NCBI RefSeq assembly: GCF_000972845.2
Contig: NC_040019.1
Location: forward strand, 11,299,001 to 11,363,000
DNA: 64,000 bases
Source of the DNA: Larimichthys crocea
Lineage: Eukaryota; Chordata; Actinopteri; Sciaenidae
Direction of reading: 5' to 3'
Notes under the pieces: generated by a model
Databases searched by the model: none
Told to the model about the DNA's origin: nothing
Seen by the model: only the letters and a program-made list of their open reading frames with translations
Shown here: one piece after another, positions 1-12,830 of the stretch
Position numbering within the stretch: position 1 is the first letter of the stretch
How the letters are laid out: every line of letters starts with the position of its first letter
Made by a program: the position numbers and the translations under genes

Positions 1-223
1 ATTGCCTCTGCATAAAACCATGTTGCCTGGCCGCCCCCTCCAGATCGTCAAAACCGACCATGGCCTCTTCCCGTTCCCCCTTGAAGCCCACTGAGTTGCC
101 GTGGTCCTTCATGTTCTGGCTCCCCGTGTTATTTTTCTGTATCGAGTCTTGCCTCTGAAAAACATTATTCCCATCCGCCTTCTCCTCCTTGCTGCTGGAG
201 AACGAATTAGATTTGTCTTCCAT
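1..223 (-). CDS. hcn1: HCN1-like pacemaker channel, first coding exon (partial)
   Basis: This is the N-terminus of a hyperpolarization-activated, cyclic-nucleotide-gated cation channel, a plasma-membrane channel carrying the Ih/If current. The ATG at 223-221 sits in a good initiation context (AACACCATGG). From there 74 codons run open to the window edge, starting MEDKSNSFSSSKEE. Two motifs decide the family: KDHGNSVGFK, close to the KEHGNSVCFK stretch of human HCN1, and the final RQHGFMQRQ, which matches the FMQRQF box just before the HCN domain in all vertebrate HCNs. Overall spacing fits HCN1 better than HCN2, HCN3 or HCN4, whose N-termini are longer and unlike this. Membrane segments, pore and CNBD would lie to the left, outside the window. 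Teleosts carry several HCN paralogues, so a lineage-specific copy (for example hcn5) is the main alternative. Family assignment is firm; the paralogue is inferred. Confidence 0.85.
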   Translation of the reverse strand, partial: MEDKSNSFSSSKEEKADGNNVFQRQDSIQKNNTGSQNMKDHGNSVGFKGEREEAMVGFDDLEGAARQHGFMQRQ

Positions 224-600
224 GGTGTTTTTAGTTTTCCCGTTTTTCTTTGTGGCAAAGCGTTCCGTCTCCTGCTCGGGAGGGTCTGCGCGTTAAAGTC
301 GGAGAGGACCCGCCGTGAGCTCTCTCCTGTCTGTCTGTCTTCTCTCTCTCTCTCTTTTTTTTTCTTTTGTTTGTTTGTTTATGTCCTTCAAACTGTCCAA
401 GCTCCTCTGCCTCCAGTGCGAGTGCTGCAAACTGAGACAGAGTGCCCGAGAACCCGGTGGATCAGGTTTCTTGGGTTACCGCCATCTACCGACGGCCCCG
501 GCTTGTGCCGTCCAAAGCCTCTGCCTCGGCTCACTTCGCACGGCACTGCGGTTTAACTGGCACATGCCCCTGCACCTTATTTACATAATGTGGCTCATGA
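224..600 (-). promoter_or_regulatory. Probable 5' UTR and proximal promoter of the HCN1-like gene
   Basis: Upstream of the HCN ATG on the minus strand, 224-560 has many CpG dinucleotides and a GA-rich tract (about 330-365 as read on the minus strand). This contrasts with the AT-rich DNA beyond 600. A TAAATAAGG-like AT motif near 577-585 could be a weak TATA element, which would place transcription start near 550. The base composition is seen directly; the promoter role is inferred from position. Confidence 0.35.
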
Positions 601-1390
601 TAGTCCCCCCTCCCCTCAGTCTCCCCCTCTTCTCCTCTGTCATCACTTTCACACATGGCAGCATGAGCCAATATCATATGAATACTATATGAAGTTAATG
701 GAGAGGTGTTTTTTTTTTCTCCCCCCTCCCTCCATCAATTGATACAGCATGTGTGCTTCCTGGCGGTGGGTTTGTTTCCTACTGAGGAGCGATAATAGAA
801 GACAACACGGTGAAACAGACTGTAATGTCGGTGTGATCGTAGTTTGAGCCACTGGTCGTATGAGGAAAAAAACTAGTTGAACATCTTGTGGATATCACAC
901 CTTTTTAAAAAGGTGTTGCGGACATGATCCAACATTTTAAGAGTGTGACTGCACTGACTGCTCTGTGCTGTCTGTGGTCGGAAGTTGCAAGCACTTGTTT
1001 GCATTGAATACTTTTACAAGCAGCCTTGGCTTCAGTGTGGATTGCAGGTAGATCATTGTCTGCATGGTGCATTTTAAAGAGTTTATCAGGGAATGTCTGC
1101 ACTATGCATTATGACAAAATACTCCTCTAATTTACAAACTTGGTTAAAACAGTAGCAGGCTTGGTCAGATATCGATAACTAAATTATTGGGTTCATTACA
1201 TTTGATATATAAAGTAGACGTACTATTACCTGTAAAAATACTAAAGTTCTGCATTCAAAAGTATGCAAGTATAATCATGATAATGTACTTAAAGTATCAA
1301 AAGTGTATTCAATACCTGTGATTGTTATACTATATGTATATTATTCATATAAAAGATGGACTTGCTCATTTTTAACTATTTCATAAAAGG

Positions 1391-1570
1391 CTGCATCTAA
1401 CGATTATTTTTATTAATCTGCTTATTATTTTCACACTGCTGGTTTTTGTCCATCCAACAGTCCAAACCTCCAAAATTTCTTCATTTCTTCTAAAAAGAAG
1501 GGAAAAAATTAATCTAATTAAGATAAAAAAGCAGTAAATCCTCACTTTTCTGGAACCTTTGAAGAAAATC
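1391..1570 (+). repeat. Degenerate teleost interspersed repeat ('taacgattattttt' family)
   Basis: The run from TAACGATTATTTTT through 'gtccatccaacagtccaaacctcc' to 'agtaaatcctcacttttctggaac' matches a very common fish repeat that I recognise by its order of blocks (ACGATTAT, CCAACAGTCCAAA, AGCAAATCCTCACATTTGAGAAGCTGGAA). A related copy lies at about 29420-29575. I do not know its class with certainty; it is non-coding. Confidence 0.5.
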
Positions 1571-1709
1571 ATCTGCACACTCATATCTGTGCAGCAATCC
1601 TTCGGTCAAAGTCTGTGCAGCAGTGCACAAGGTTAAAAGGACATCATTTGATTAGCCTTAATGCAGATCACCCATGTCAATCAGTTCAACTTGTGTGGCT
1701 AAACACCAA

Positions 1710-1744
1710 GGGAATTGTAGTCCTATATGCATGCTGGACTACAA
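1710..1744 (-). promoter_or_regulatory. ZNF143/THAP11-like motif inside a 9-bp inverted repeat
   Basis: On the minus strand 1723-1710 reads GGACTACAATTCCC, the core of the ACTACAATTCCC motif bound by ZNF143 and THAP11. Its GGACTACAA half is repeated inverted: TTGTAGTCC at 1715-1723 and GGACTACAA at 1736-1744, with 12 bases between. It lies about 1.5 kb upstream of the HCN start codon. Functional use is not shown. Confidence 0.3.
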
Positions 1745-4700
1745 GTTAAAGACACAGTGTCTGTAGAGGCAAGAAAGAAACCAAGTACACAGAACAAACA
1801 AACAGCATATGCAACAATAGAGATGGAAATTAAACTACACTCACTTCACAGTCTATAGCTCCAGCACCTCAATTAAGTATGACACCAGCTGAGCTGTTTT
1901 TTCCTCAATGTTTGGAAGGAAAAGGAACCATGAAATGTTTTCATTTTGCATTCTGATCATTTATTTCTAAATGAAAATGACAAACATTGAGCTCCAGATT
2001 CCAAGCTATCACTGTAAATTAAATATCTTTGGGTTTTGGATTGTTTGTTTTTGGATAACACAAATATTTTAATGATATGGGAGGTTGGAGGAGGAGAGAG
2101 TTGGTGATGATTATATATGATTTAAAGACAAAATGGTTAATTAGTTAATGAAGCACACAAAGCTGTTCAGTCTTAAAGGAGTGCCCCATCTTATGCTTTC
2201 CCCATGATGGCATCTGCTGTGGACATGCAGTACAGACAACCACAAACTAAGATCCAGCGAAATCCATTAACTGTATAATGATGATACAATAAGAATGGGC
2301 TGTTTCCATTGTCTTCATTGTTGTCATCTATACAGGATAGAAAACAGATGACTGTACCGACATGGGCATCAGACCTGATTATTGTTTGATAGTTATTTTG
2401 CAACGCAAATATTGACATCATTGACATTACATAACACTATCAGTGTGTCATCGATACATTAAATCGATTGTCACATGGCTTCATATGTCAGCAACAATCT
2501 GGACACTTGGATGACTGTGAGCATTAAACTATCATACCTTAGCTAAAAGGATAGATGAGGCAACCTGGAGAGTAAATTAAATTAAAGTATAACAGATGTT
2601 GTGTATTTTATCAGCCAATTGCAATATTTTCATTGGTTTCAGCATTTCTCCCACAGAATGTTATTGCTGTCAGTGTGTAGAAAGCTTTGAGACAGCATTT
2701 TGATTTACAGAAAGTGTCGACAAGATGAAATATGTTGTTGGTGCCTTCCCTTTCCTGATCTGACGCTGCTATTGGACGTTACCATTTAAAACACATACAG
2801 TTGTTTTCTGATGTTGAGGAAAGGTTCGGTTTGGTTTTAGACACAAAAAAGATTAAAGAGTTAAAATATTAATTTAAACATACTAATGAAACTTAGCAGG
2901 TTCAGTCAGGAAGACTATCTTCATGCTCACTCCTTCCTTCCCTCCCTTTTACTGCTTCCAGTTCAATCAGCTGACCTTGGGCGCCTCACCCCTACTTCCA
3001 CAATCTCCGTGAACCAATCGTCTGGTTGCTGTCAGAGTTTAAAACTGCTCCTGTCTCTGCTGCTGCCAGTTGTCATTTCAGTCGAATCAATTCGACCCTC
3101 CTCAACCCCATTTACCTCCAGTCCTCATCAGATTCAGCATCCTCCCACTGTGCTCATCAGAAGTCCGGCTCCACATCACATCCATCCAGGTCTCCAGCAA
3201 TCTCTTCACTTTTCACTCGTCCATCACTACTAGTGTCTAGACTCCATTAGGGTGTTATTCTGTACAACCAATGGCATCAAAACCACATTAAGATCATGAT
3301 GAGGGTCCAAACGTCAAGGACTCCTCACATTCTTGAATTTATTTCAATATAAGCACAATTAAATTAACTTGATTATTCTTTAAGTCTCCATTTCTTGACT
3401 GAATTTCTTATTAGTTACAACAAAAACACTTGGTTATGGTTAGTGAATGGCCAACCAAATGATGTTGACTGTGAGTACGAAATGGTAAATCAACAGCACC
3501 CCCTGTGTTAAAGTTTGAGTTTTGTTGATCCACTCATCCACCCTGACCCCCATCCAGACTTTTCTGTTCTGTTCTCAGCTTCCTCATTTTTTTCAAACAA
3601 TTGAGAGTACAATGTTCAGTTCACTGAATTAAATAACTCACGTCATCAGTATTTGTAAAATCCTATATTTAGGAAGACAGTGTGGTATCTCCTGATATAC
3701 TGTATAAAAACACATTTATAGAACGACACACTGTATAAATAGGCCTATTGTACTGCTTTACTTGAAATATATTAATATCTTTCTGTGGGTCAGTGGGACT
3801 GCATCCATCCATTAACTAAGTGCTGCTCCACTTCATTTGGAAGTGAGGAAATCCTTTTTGCTCCACTACATTTATTTATCACCTTTAGTTACTTTTGTGA
3901 TTAAGAAAAACAGCACCTTTTCTTGGAATGGAGTATTTGTCCATCAACGTATTAAAACAAACAATCTGAAAACTGTCTCTATGTAATGTGTTTCAGACCT
4001 TTTTATACTTTCAACTGTATATATTTTATTGTGAGTTCATTAACATTCTTGAACACCGTTCAGTAAGACTCTCTCCACAATGCGGCATTACATACCCACA
4101 CTGAACCCACACACTTGGTCTTTTCATTGCCGGCTGTGTACATGACTAGAGAGGACATTAGCTAAGATATTTTTTCCTATTTGGTAGTGGATTATTATGT
4201 AATGAGCCAAATGTTATTGTAAGTGAAACAGACATCCCTTGATTTTGATGTATTCTCTCTCAGCTGGGTTTGTGTTGGGCTGGATTAGTTGGCATATTTT
4301 CCCTACACAACGCTTGTGTAACTTCTGTTACTTAAAAGGCGCAGGGAGGGGTACTGACACAGGGAAAATAAAATGTTGCATAAGATTTATGGCTTAAAGT
4401 CATACTGATATTGAACAAAGTGCAAATCCCAGATGGCCCATTCATGTGTCAGGGAGGAGAACGTGCGTCACAGAAGAAAGAGATGGATTCATGTAGGGAA
4501 AACCTTCATTTAGAGGAGTGAGTGCGGCCTGTTATGCTCCAGGTAAAAATGTCAGAAATGAGATAGATACTCTTACATTTCTTCATCAAATGTATACAAA
4601 TAAATTAAAATAAATAGCAGAAAACAAAATGTATTGAGATATCAGCATTGAGATTTCTAACCTTTAACAATAAAATTACAGTAAACAGTTGATGCCAGTA

Positions 4701-6889
4701 GGATTTAATCCTGCCTTATAATATAATACAGAATATCCTGAAAATGGCATACTAAATATCCTGCTTTCTGCACGATAAAATGTGTTCCTGATTCTTATGA
4801 TGGTTTCATTGGCCCGGCTGAAATTGCATTGTGTCTCTAAGATTACATCCAGTCATCTCTGCTTACAGTCAATACCTCATCTGGACATGAAGCATTACAT
4901 ACCCCCGGACTGCCAGCCATTGTTTATGCCACAAATAGCATCAGCCAGCTACAGGATGGCAGCATTGTGTTACATTGCCCCCCTCGGCCCCTTTTCATTT
5001 TCTGCAAGTCATTCAATGTATAGCCAGTTTATCCTTCAGGGCAGTGATGTTTCTGCACAATTTCAGCCAATATTTGGAGCAACGCTGACAATAAATTGGA
5101 AAGGAGGGAGCCTTTTGTGAATTTACTGGAATAAATCATATGTAGTGCTGTTTTAGCTGTCTTACCATATCCATCGCAGGGTAAATCACCTTGAGTGTCA
5201 CTAAAACATCTGAGAGACCAAGCTCAATAACTGACAGAAATTAAAAATACAAATCTTCCACCTCCTGGGCCAGACATGACTACTAATTCACTTGGACTCT
5301 TGTCCCATGACTGACTACTTTAATTAAACCATGATTGGGGCTGGGAAGATGGTCGTGTTGTAATAGGATTGCAAGCTTTGGTCTGTCTCCAGCTGAGACT
5401 ATCAGGGTATCATGGACCTCAGGGATGAGGCTATGGCACTGGACAGGGACCAGATGAAACCAAGGTTCACTTAATCAGCAAAGTGACTGCTATAAACAAA
5501 TAAGAGCATTATGAAACTCAGTCAAGAAGATGATTGTGATAAAATGATGGAGTATAGGTTTGTAAACCAAAAATTAATGGAAAGTACAAAAAACACTGTC
5601 AAATTGTTTTTCCTTACCAGTGAGCAATTTCACTCATCTATAAACTCATGTACAAGAATCCACCTCCCATAACAATAAAAAATTAAAGTTAGAATGAAAC
5701 ATTTGTAGAACACCCCTTGTTTTTATCTTGATGTAATTTGCAACATGACAGTGGGTGGGGACTTAATGCATAAATCAAATAAGTAAAGCAGTTACATGTC
5801 AGTGTGGTTAATGTGACAGTTGCTGTCCCCGTATCATAATTAGATCCACGAAGCTGAGCTCTTGTTTAACCTCTAAAGATTATGCAGCCATAAGGCTGCA
5901 GCTGCACTTAACGTTTAAGCTCATGTCCATGAATGGTCATCTACTGCTTATCAACATTACATAAGAAAGAGATTTTCTGTGTCTCAAAACTAATGAGGAT
6001 TGGTGAGTAGCCTGTCAGTTCTATCAGTGGCACATTTCAGGGAATTGATAAAGGACGACTGGTGCCTGACCCACACATAAAGCTGTTCACTATTCCACAA
6101 TTTCTGACATTAAAAATTAAACTCTGTTGTCCTGGACTCTTTAGAGCTGCTCATCTAAAGGTTAAACATGCTCTAACAGCTTGAAACTGGGGGTTGATTG
6201 CCTTAAATGACAGATGTGTGTTTATTTGGCTAACAGGTACTTATTAAACATTATCAAGCTCTAAGTTGGACATCTGGCTTCCTCAGAGAAGGTTTCCCAG
6301 CCAAAATTATGACTTTGATTTTGACATGAGTCAGAAACTGGTAGCTAGAAGTGACTCTGATATGACATGAATGCAGCTGAAGCATTGGTAAATTTCCACA
6401 CATTGGTTGACATGGATTAATGACAGATGTTGGTTATATATGTACATAATCATGTACTACAATTCCACACTACATCCAGATTCTAAGCAGGTTTGGAGTA
6501 TGTAGTGTATTTACTAAATTAATTATACTGAAAAAGTCATTATGAATATGGGAACTATTGGTCCACAGTGGCAATGCATGAAGGGAATGGAAAAGCTACT
6601 CATAACTTCAAAAAATTAAAATGATTTGTTAATGTTTAAGAAAAAGCTCCATAAAATGGATTCATTACATTTAATTAATTTTATAATTAAGAAACTTTTA
6701 CTTACAATGTCTTGTACAGCACCACTTCCTGTTTTTCCACACTGATTTCTTGTCCATAAACATTATACTAAGATAAATACTACATGCTATTATCATGTAT
6801 TGAAACAAGCAGCAACCTCCATGGCTGTGAAATGAAGCCAACCCAGAAGTGCTAGAAACTGCTGTTTTTCTAACGTCCACTTGAGACTG

Positions 6890-7080
6890 GCATCAGATTT
6901 CTATAGTCTCCATAGACCTCCATGTTAAAATGTCCAACTTCACAGCAGCAATAAACAGGTGTACATCCTGGTAACAACAGTTTTGGTCCAATGAAGCCTG
7001 GTTCATAAGCAAACAGGCTTCAGAAATCTGTGGGTGACTTCATGGATATTAGGTCCATGTTCAATACTGTCTATGATTGA
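6890..7080 (+). repeat. Degenerate fish interspersed repeat
   Basis: It contains the blocks 'catagacctccatgttaaaa', 'tgtccaacttcacagcag', 'aataaacaggtgtacatcct' and 'ggtaacaacagttttggtc', which form a widespread teleost repeat. An inverted related copy is at about 17340-17640, where the block reads 'acattttaatatgggggcta'. Class unknown; no coding capacity. Confidence 0.45.
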
Positions 7081-9240
7081 GACACAGCAAAAGTTATTTC
7101 CCAGTACCATATCGGGCTGCCTGCCTAACCTGGATGCAACCTAGCTTTTCCAAACAACTGAGTGAGCCCACACCTGATCCTGATTAGCTTGGAGGACAAA
7201 TATTTGTTGGTTATTGCAAGTTATGTCATTTTAGAGGTCCATTAGCTCAGTGTGTACACAGCACCATGAAGTCTCTCCTCTCGTCTGAGTCTGTGCCCTG
7301 ACAACAAACTCCAACCTATGATAGCCTTTTGACTTTAACAGTGTATGTAGTTTCTTTTAAAATAGATTTTACTGTTAATACATGCCTATGCTGTTCATTT
7401 CTAATATGACAACATAACATTTTTAGTATAGTGTCACAGATTGGGTAATGCCTTTAAGCACATTTCTCCAAAAAAATATAAAAAGTGGCATTGCTGCTCT
7501 TTTCCTTTTAACACTTTTAAAGAAAGGTCAGTGTAACATATGGCGCAGGTCAGCCTTTGCCCTGCGAACATACATGCCTAGACAGTGGATCAGGTGTTGA
7601 TGCACCATTGACAGCCTTTCACTGCCTAAGTCCAGATTTGTGGGATACACAGTGTCCACTTGCTACACGTAGTAATCCCAAAGGATTGGCAAGTATTTTT
7701 AGTAATGGATTTACTGGCGTCCGTCGATCCCTTGATGGGTGAGGTCTTTTAGAACAGTCATGGAGAGGTAGTGTGTATCCGTTTGCACATGTGGGTCTGT
7801 GTAGGCTTCTACTTGGACGGTCTAATGCTATATAATTGAGTAATAGAGTTAGGTTTGGAGGTTTGGAGTCTTTCTTGAAAGCTGTAATATTTTTGTAATG
7901 TACGCTGCCTTAATTGTAAATCATCTTGAAACTAAAAGATCTGATGAAGGTCTCCTTGCTGTGACCACAGGTTATTCTTATAGGTAATTTTTGGTATGTT
8001 GGACTGTGCCTTCTGTGTTGCTCGCCATCATTTCTGCTCCACAGTGACCAAATGATCATTATAAGACTTTTAGAACAGGGATTGTGAATCGCTACATTAA
8101 TGCTCTGTACCTACTGTACTAAAATAAGAGATGTTGAGGAAATCATTTTAAAAGGGCAGAGACCCTAATTTGACTGTTTGTACTTTTTGTACAGAAATTA
8201 TGAGAGCAATCTCCAAAACATTGCCTACACTGACCCACATACCTATTTCAGGACAGATCTGTGTTCAAAGTGCTCCTGCTAATGCATCAGTAATTGCTCA
8301 GGCTCTTACTGTACCATTATTACACTTTTGTGTTTCTGTCGAGATATCAAGATGAAATGTGAGTGTGTTTTTCACCTCTTTGAAACTTTGGAAATATTGA
8401 GTCTAGCAATTACTGAAGAAAAGAAAAAAAGCTTTCAATAGTGTATGACTAAAACCTAGCCCTGTGCACTACTTGAAACAATATTAATATAAGAACCAGC
8501 TTCTGGGAACCCTCAGCACTGTGCTGTGTTTTAGCACTGTCCTTCTGTCTGTGTGCATTATTATATTCAATATCTTTTGTGTTTGGCTGTCTGTCTTTTC
8601 TCTCTGAGGCACCTGTCGTGCGGTGGATGTGGCTGCTCTCCCTAATTTTGTGGACACTGAACTGGACAAACACCAAGTTTCTATGTCATTATGTTTCTTT
8701 CTTTTATTTTTATGTCATTTTCATTTTATTGTGTCAGTTATGATATAAAAGCTGGATTTTTGGTATGTTGTGTCTACACAGCTAATTCTCGTCTTTTAAG
8801 ATAACTGGTGGACCTTTGTGTGGTTCAGCGTTCAAACCTTATCATGTCTGAAATGTTCCAGATACATGTCTGCCATGCTTTAAGCAAGTAAAACAATGGC
8901 TATGTTGTGGTTGGCTGAGTATGAGAGGAATCTAAATGTTAATTATGGCTCCAAAAAGTCAAATCGCCTGAACGTTGAAAGCCAGAGATTTTGGGAAAAT
9001 CCCATAGTAATCTCCCAGACAGTGCAGACAACAGCCAGTTGCAGACAGACAAGTGTGCATGTGTGAGTGTGTGTGCATGCTTGTATGTGTGTGCCTGTCT
9101 GCATTTGGGGCAGGGAACGAGAGGAGGGAATTACTTTAGATGAATTCAGAACGTTTTAGGGTAAGAGGATACGATGTACTGCTGGTCCAAGGCTGGGGAA
9201 ATGAACTAAAGGGTACTACAAAATTCATATACGCAACCTG

Positions 9241-9248
9241 TGACGTCA
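9241..9248. promoter_or_regulatory. Perfect palindromic CRE (TGACGTCA)
   Basis: The octamer TGACGTCA is the consensus CREB/ATF site. It sits in a CpG-bearing stretch followed by a long pyrimidine-rich tract (about 9260-9420) in otherwise AT-rich intergenic DNA. An 8-mer can occur by chance in a window this size, so a regulatory role is only possible. Confidence 0.25.
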
Positions 9249-10994
9249 TATCTTCGTTCATCCACCCTCCGCTTTATCCTCCTTTTTCCTGTCCAAACAC
9301 TGCCTCCCTGTCGACGCTTTCTCTCTATTTTTAGTCTCTTCCCAACCCCCTTTTTTTTATCCTCCTGTTACCTCTTACCTCTTCATCTGTCCTCCCTAAA
9401 CCCCAAGCCTTCACTCAGCTTTCTGTATCTTCCCTGTTCTGTCAGGGCGGTGAGGCTTCCTGGTGATTTGCTCTGCTACCTCAGCAGCACAACAAGGTTA
9501 AATCTCCCAAAAGAAAGAGGTTCCCTGTAGCTCTACCCAATACCACGTACGGAGCCCTAACCTTGGCAGAGTGATGAGCTTGATTATACATTCGACATGT
9601 AAAAAAGGGGAAACAGAGGGGAAATATACACGCTTGCACTATGATAAATGTCCTCAATATACAATCTGCGTAGTATACCTTTGTTTAGATTAAAGCAAAA
9701 GATGTGTCAGGAGTTAAATAGTTAAATTCACGGAGCAGATAAGAGTGTTAAAGCTAAAGGTTTCCAGCTCAGAGGTGGTCAAGGAGGAGTCAAGGTCATA
9801 TCACAGTGACAAAGAGTCTGTCTTTCACACAGAGTCTCTTAATCTCTGATGTTTCTTGCCTTAAATTCAGCCCTTCTGGTAGTATTTAATCCCAAGCTGC
9901 CCCTCAACAAGCTCCACCAGTCAAATGATTATGTTTAGGGTCTGCAAATCCTCATGAAGAAGCCAGGATTTGTAAGCAGGCAAAGTGTTGTCTCAAGAAA
10001 GTCCCTGATGAAGGCGGGGTTTGTTTGTAATGATAACAAAAGATATCAGACTCATCCTTTAGCACAATACACGATTACATGTTGCATAATTATTAACGGA
10101 TTACATTCACAGCTTTTTAGCCATGGTTCCAGTCTGTAACAACATTGTACTCACCAAGGTAATTCTATACACAGGTGTGAGGCAGAGCTTGAGGAGCCAT
10201 TCAATCGATCATTGAAGGTTATCAGTTATACCTGTGCTTTTCCTGCTATGACATGTCAAAATAAATGTATTTCCAAAGCCCGAGTGCAGAAAAAACCTCC
10301 CTCACTGTTCCTTTTAAATATTTGTCAGCATCAATGCAGCAATAAATAGCATTACATAGAAATTGGGATTTGGGGATTTAGTGCCCCCCGTTTTAATTAG
10401 GGACAGTTGTACATGTGTATTTGTTATGATTATTATTGCATTTGGTTGTCTTAGTTCTTGTCCTTTGTGTAATGACAATAAAGTTTTTTTTATAAATATA
10501 CTTTTTTTTATGGTTTATGACAATAAAATTGAATGCAATTTATTCTACATTACTAATGATCAAGAACAAACCTTTTCTCTTCTTAGCTTCCGCCGTCCTA
10601 GCTCTTCAGCCTCTTTGCCTATGTCATGCTCTGACTCTGCTGAGCATGCTGAGTTTCATTGCCCTCTTGAGCAGTTCTAGTTTTGGCATTCGCCCACACC
10701 CCGGGCCTGAAAACTTCCTCTTCCTGGTGGTCCAAAACCCCTGTGATACAAGCTAACAAACTGAGCTAACATTAGCTAACAGCAGCTACAGTTCACAGCA
10801 GTAAATCACAGAGAGTTAAGGCAGAGAAACAGGAGGACATCAGAGGGACTAATTAGCAAATAATTTCTCCATAAAATATAATCCAGTTTCACCAAAATTA
10901 GTGAGGTAGTTTATGCCATAATCTGCCATAAAGTGTCGTGTAATTGTTGCGGAAGATCATATCTGGGCTGTAGATCATATCCAGACTATACAAT

Positions 10995-11085
10995 GCCTCT
11001 CACCCAATGTCAGCTGGGTTTGGCTCCAGGCCCCAGTGGTCCTGATGAACCCTGAGGAGAAGCAGTTATAGAAAATGAATGGATA
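10995..11085 (-). repeat. Fragment of the common teleost 'cagctgggataggctccag' repeat
   Basis: The fragment holds 'gcctctcacccaatgtcagc', 'tgggtttggctccaggcccc' and an ending in 'aagcagttatagaaaatgaa' plus TGGATAAAT. These are the 3' blocks of a repeat seen twice more here (14046-14275 on the other strand and 27605-27725). The simple ATGGAT-type end is typical of an RTE-like or SINE-like 3' terminus. The class is not certain. Confidence 0.5.
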
Positions 11086-11420
11086 AATTAAAATAATGAT
11101 TTTGAAATAGTTTAGTATTAAGTATTTAGAGTAGATTACTAATTACAAAAACAACTAGCAACTAGTGTATTGTTTTTTACAGAAACTGAATCACCAACAT
11201 GAATGTGGCAAAAATGTCTTGTATTCATGATGAACTGCATCAATAGAAAAAATGCTATACCTTGCACATGTGCTGCTGCTACTGTATATTGAAACAATAA
11301 TTCAGTTACATTTGTGTCTTTCCTTTCATGTCCCAGGTGTTGAATAAAAATATACCATAAGAGGCTTAAAAAAAATCTTTTTTTTGCTTTTTATCATGAT
11401 ACATAATCTGTTACTGACGC

Positions 11421-11464
11421 ATTGCATTGGTTTAGATTGCCATAGCAGTCTAAACCAATGCAAT
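11421..11464. repeat. Near-perfect 20-bp hairpin with a 4-base loop
   Basis: The left arm 11421-11440 begins ATTGCATTGGTTTAGA. The right arm 11445-11464 ends TCTAAACCAATGCAAT. The loop is CATA. The arms differ at one pair, which is G-U in plus-strand RNA, so that transcript would pair along the whole stem. The loop is too short for an ordinary microRNA precursor. It may be the remnant of a palindromic MITE. Confidence 0.8.
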
Positions 11465-12729
11465 ATTTATTGAGTTCTCTGTCTGTGCATATCAGAAAGT
11501 GATATAAGAACCTCTCGGTCACAGCCATACTCTCAGTATCCCTTAAAGTTTAATTGACCATTGGGAATCAAGTTTGCGGTATTTGAAACAGTGGCTCCAA
11601 TTAAACATGTCATTTCTTTTTAGGTGATTTATTGGCTTTGTAAATAACTTGACTGAGATGATAAGAAGTGTCTGTGCTGTAATATTACCCATTAGATATG
11701 AAACTGTAATCAATATGCTTCAGTTTCTATCCACTGGACCAGTAACTAACAGTAAACTGGTTGTCTCAATGTCGACAAAAACTACCAGCTAGTATATGGA
11801 ATAAGTATTTTTCTGTAGTGGCATGTAGTAACTGTGATTAACATTGCCTCTCTATCTTTCAAACATTCATTAGAGTTAACAGAGGCCCAAGACAAAGCTT
11901 TAAATCCAGGTTTAAGTCCTTTAAGTTCATCCTTATAAATAATTAAGAAGTCCACAATGGCAAGGTGCCCCAGTTCGATTCCGAGCTAATGCATCAATCA
12001 CTAATGACTCACTTAGCTCATTGCTCTTGACATCAGTAGACCCAACATTTAACCAACAACACTTCAGAATGACTGTTGGCTTGAGGTGTTATCTCAAGGT
12101 GCCAAAGCTCCTCTTCTGTCTCATTTGCAGCAACTCTAATTTCCCAAGAGGACGTATCAGAGGAAGAGCAGTTGTTTTTATGATCCTCACTGTCTTATTA
12201 TTCTAAAATATTGAGTCTGGAAGTTAGATTTACTGAACTAATCTTGTTTTACCGCATTTTAATACCAGTTCTCTTTGGGTGGATTTATCCCGTCTGTTAC
12301 ATGTCTCATTATTAGTTGGGTGTGATTTGCTGGAGCATAATGCTGTCCCGGTTTTTATTTGTTTCTCAGTCTGTCTGTAATGTTGTGCACCAGAGTGACA
12401 GTTTAATCTAACTACTTCTTTACATCTGGACAATGTCTTTACCTTCTACCCAATACATCAACTATTGGGACTCTTTCCAAAAAAGTAATAGAAGCAGGCA
12501 AATCTTTATTAGAAAATCAGTCGTGTAAGAAATTGAAGTTCCTCTCTCACGCGATTATTTTAAAATGACGTGAAGTGTCGAGTAAAAATGCCCTTGCATT
12601 ATCAACACACTCCACAGAACTCTATCACATGTAAGAAACACTTACTTAAACTCACTTCAAACTGAATTTTCAAATATCAAAGTGCTGAATAAACTCAAGT
12701 GAAGTTAGAAGAAAAGTCAAGGGATCAAC

Positions 12730-12830
12730 AATATTTCATTTCGAAGGGACATGAATGTCTGCACCAAATTTCATAAGAAATATATCCAGTAACTGTTGAG
12801 GTATTTCAGCCTGGACCTGCAGCTAGCATG
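12730..12830 (+). repeat. Fragment of a fish repeat ('ccaaatttca…atatttcag')
   Basis: The stretch 'gcaccaaatttcataagaaa' then 'tatatccagtaactgttgag' then 'gtatttcagcctggacc' matches the block order of a common teleost repeat. In that repeat the consensus reads approximately CCAAATTTCATGGCAATCCA then TCCAATAGTTGTTGAGATATTTCA (split here). Two further copies are at 21650-21900. Non-coding. Confidence 0.45.

Noticed and set aside
101..692. Plus-strand open frames of 151 and 125 codons near the left edge
   Set aside because: They overlap the HCN first exon and its 5' region in the opposite strand. The minus-strand frame has the KDHGNSVGFK and GFMQRQ motifs and a good start context.
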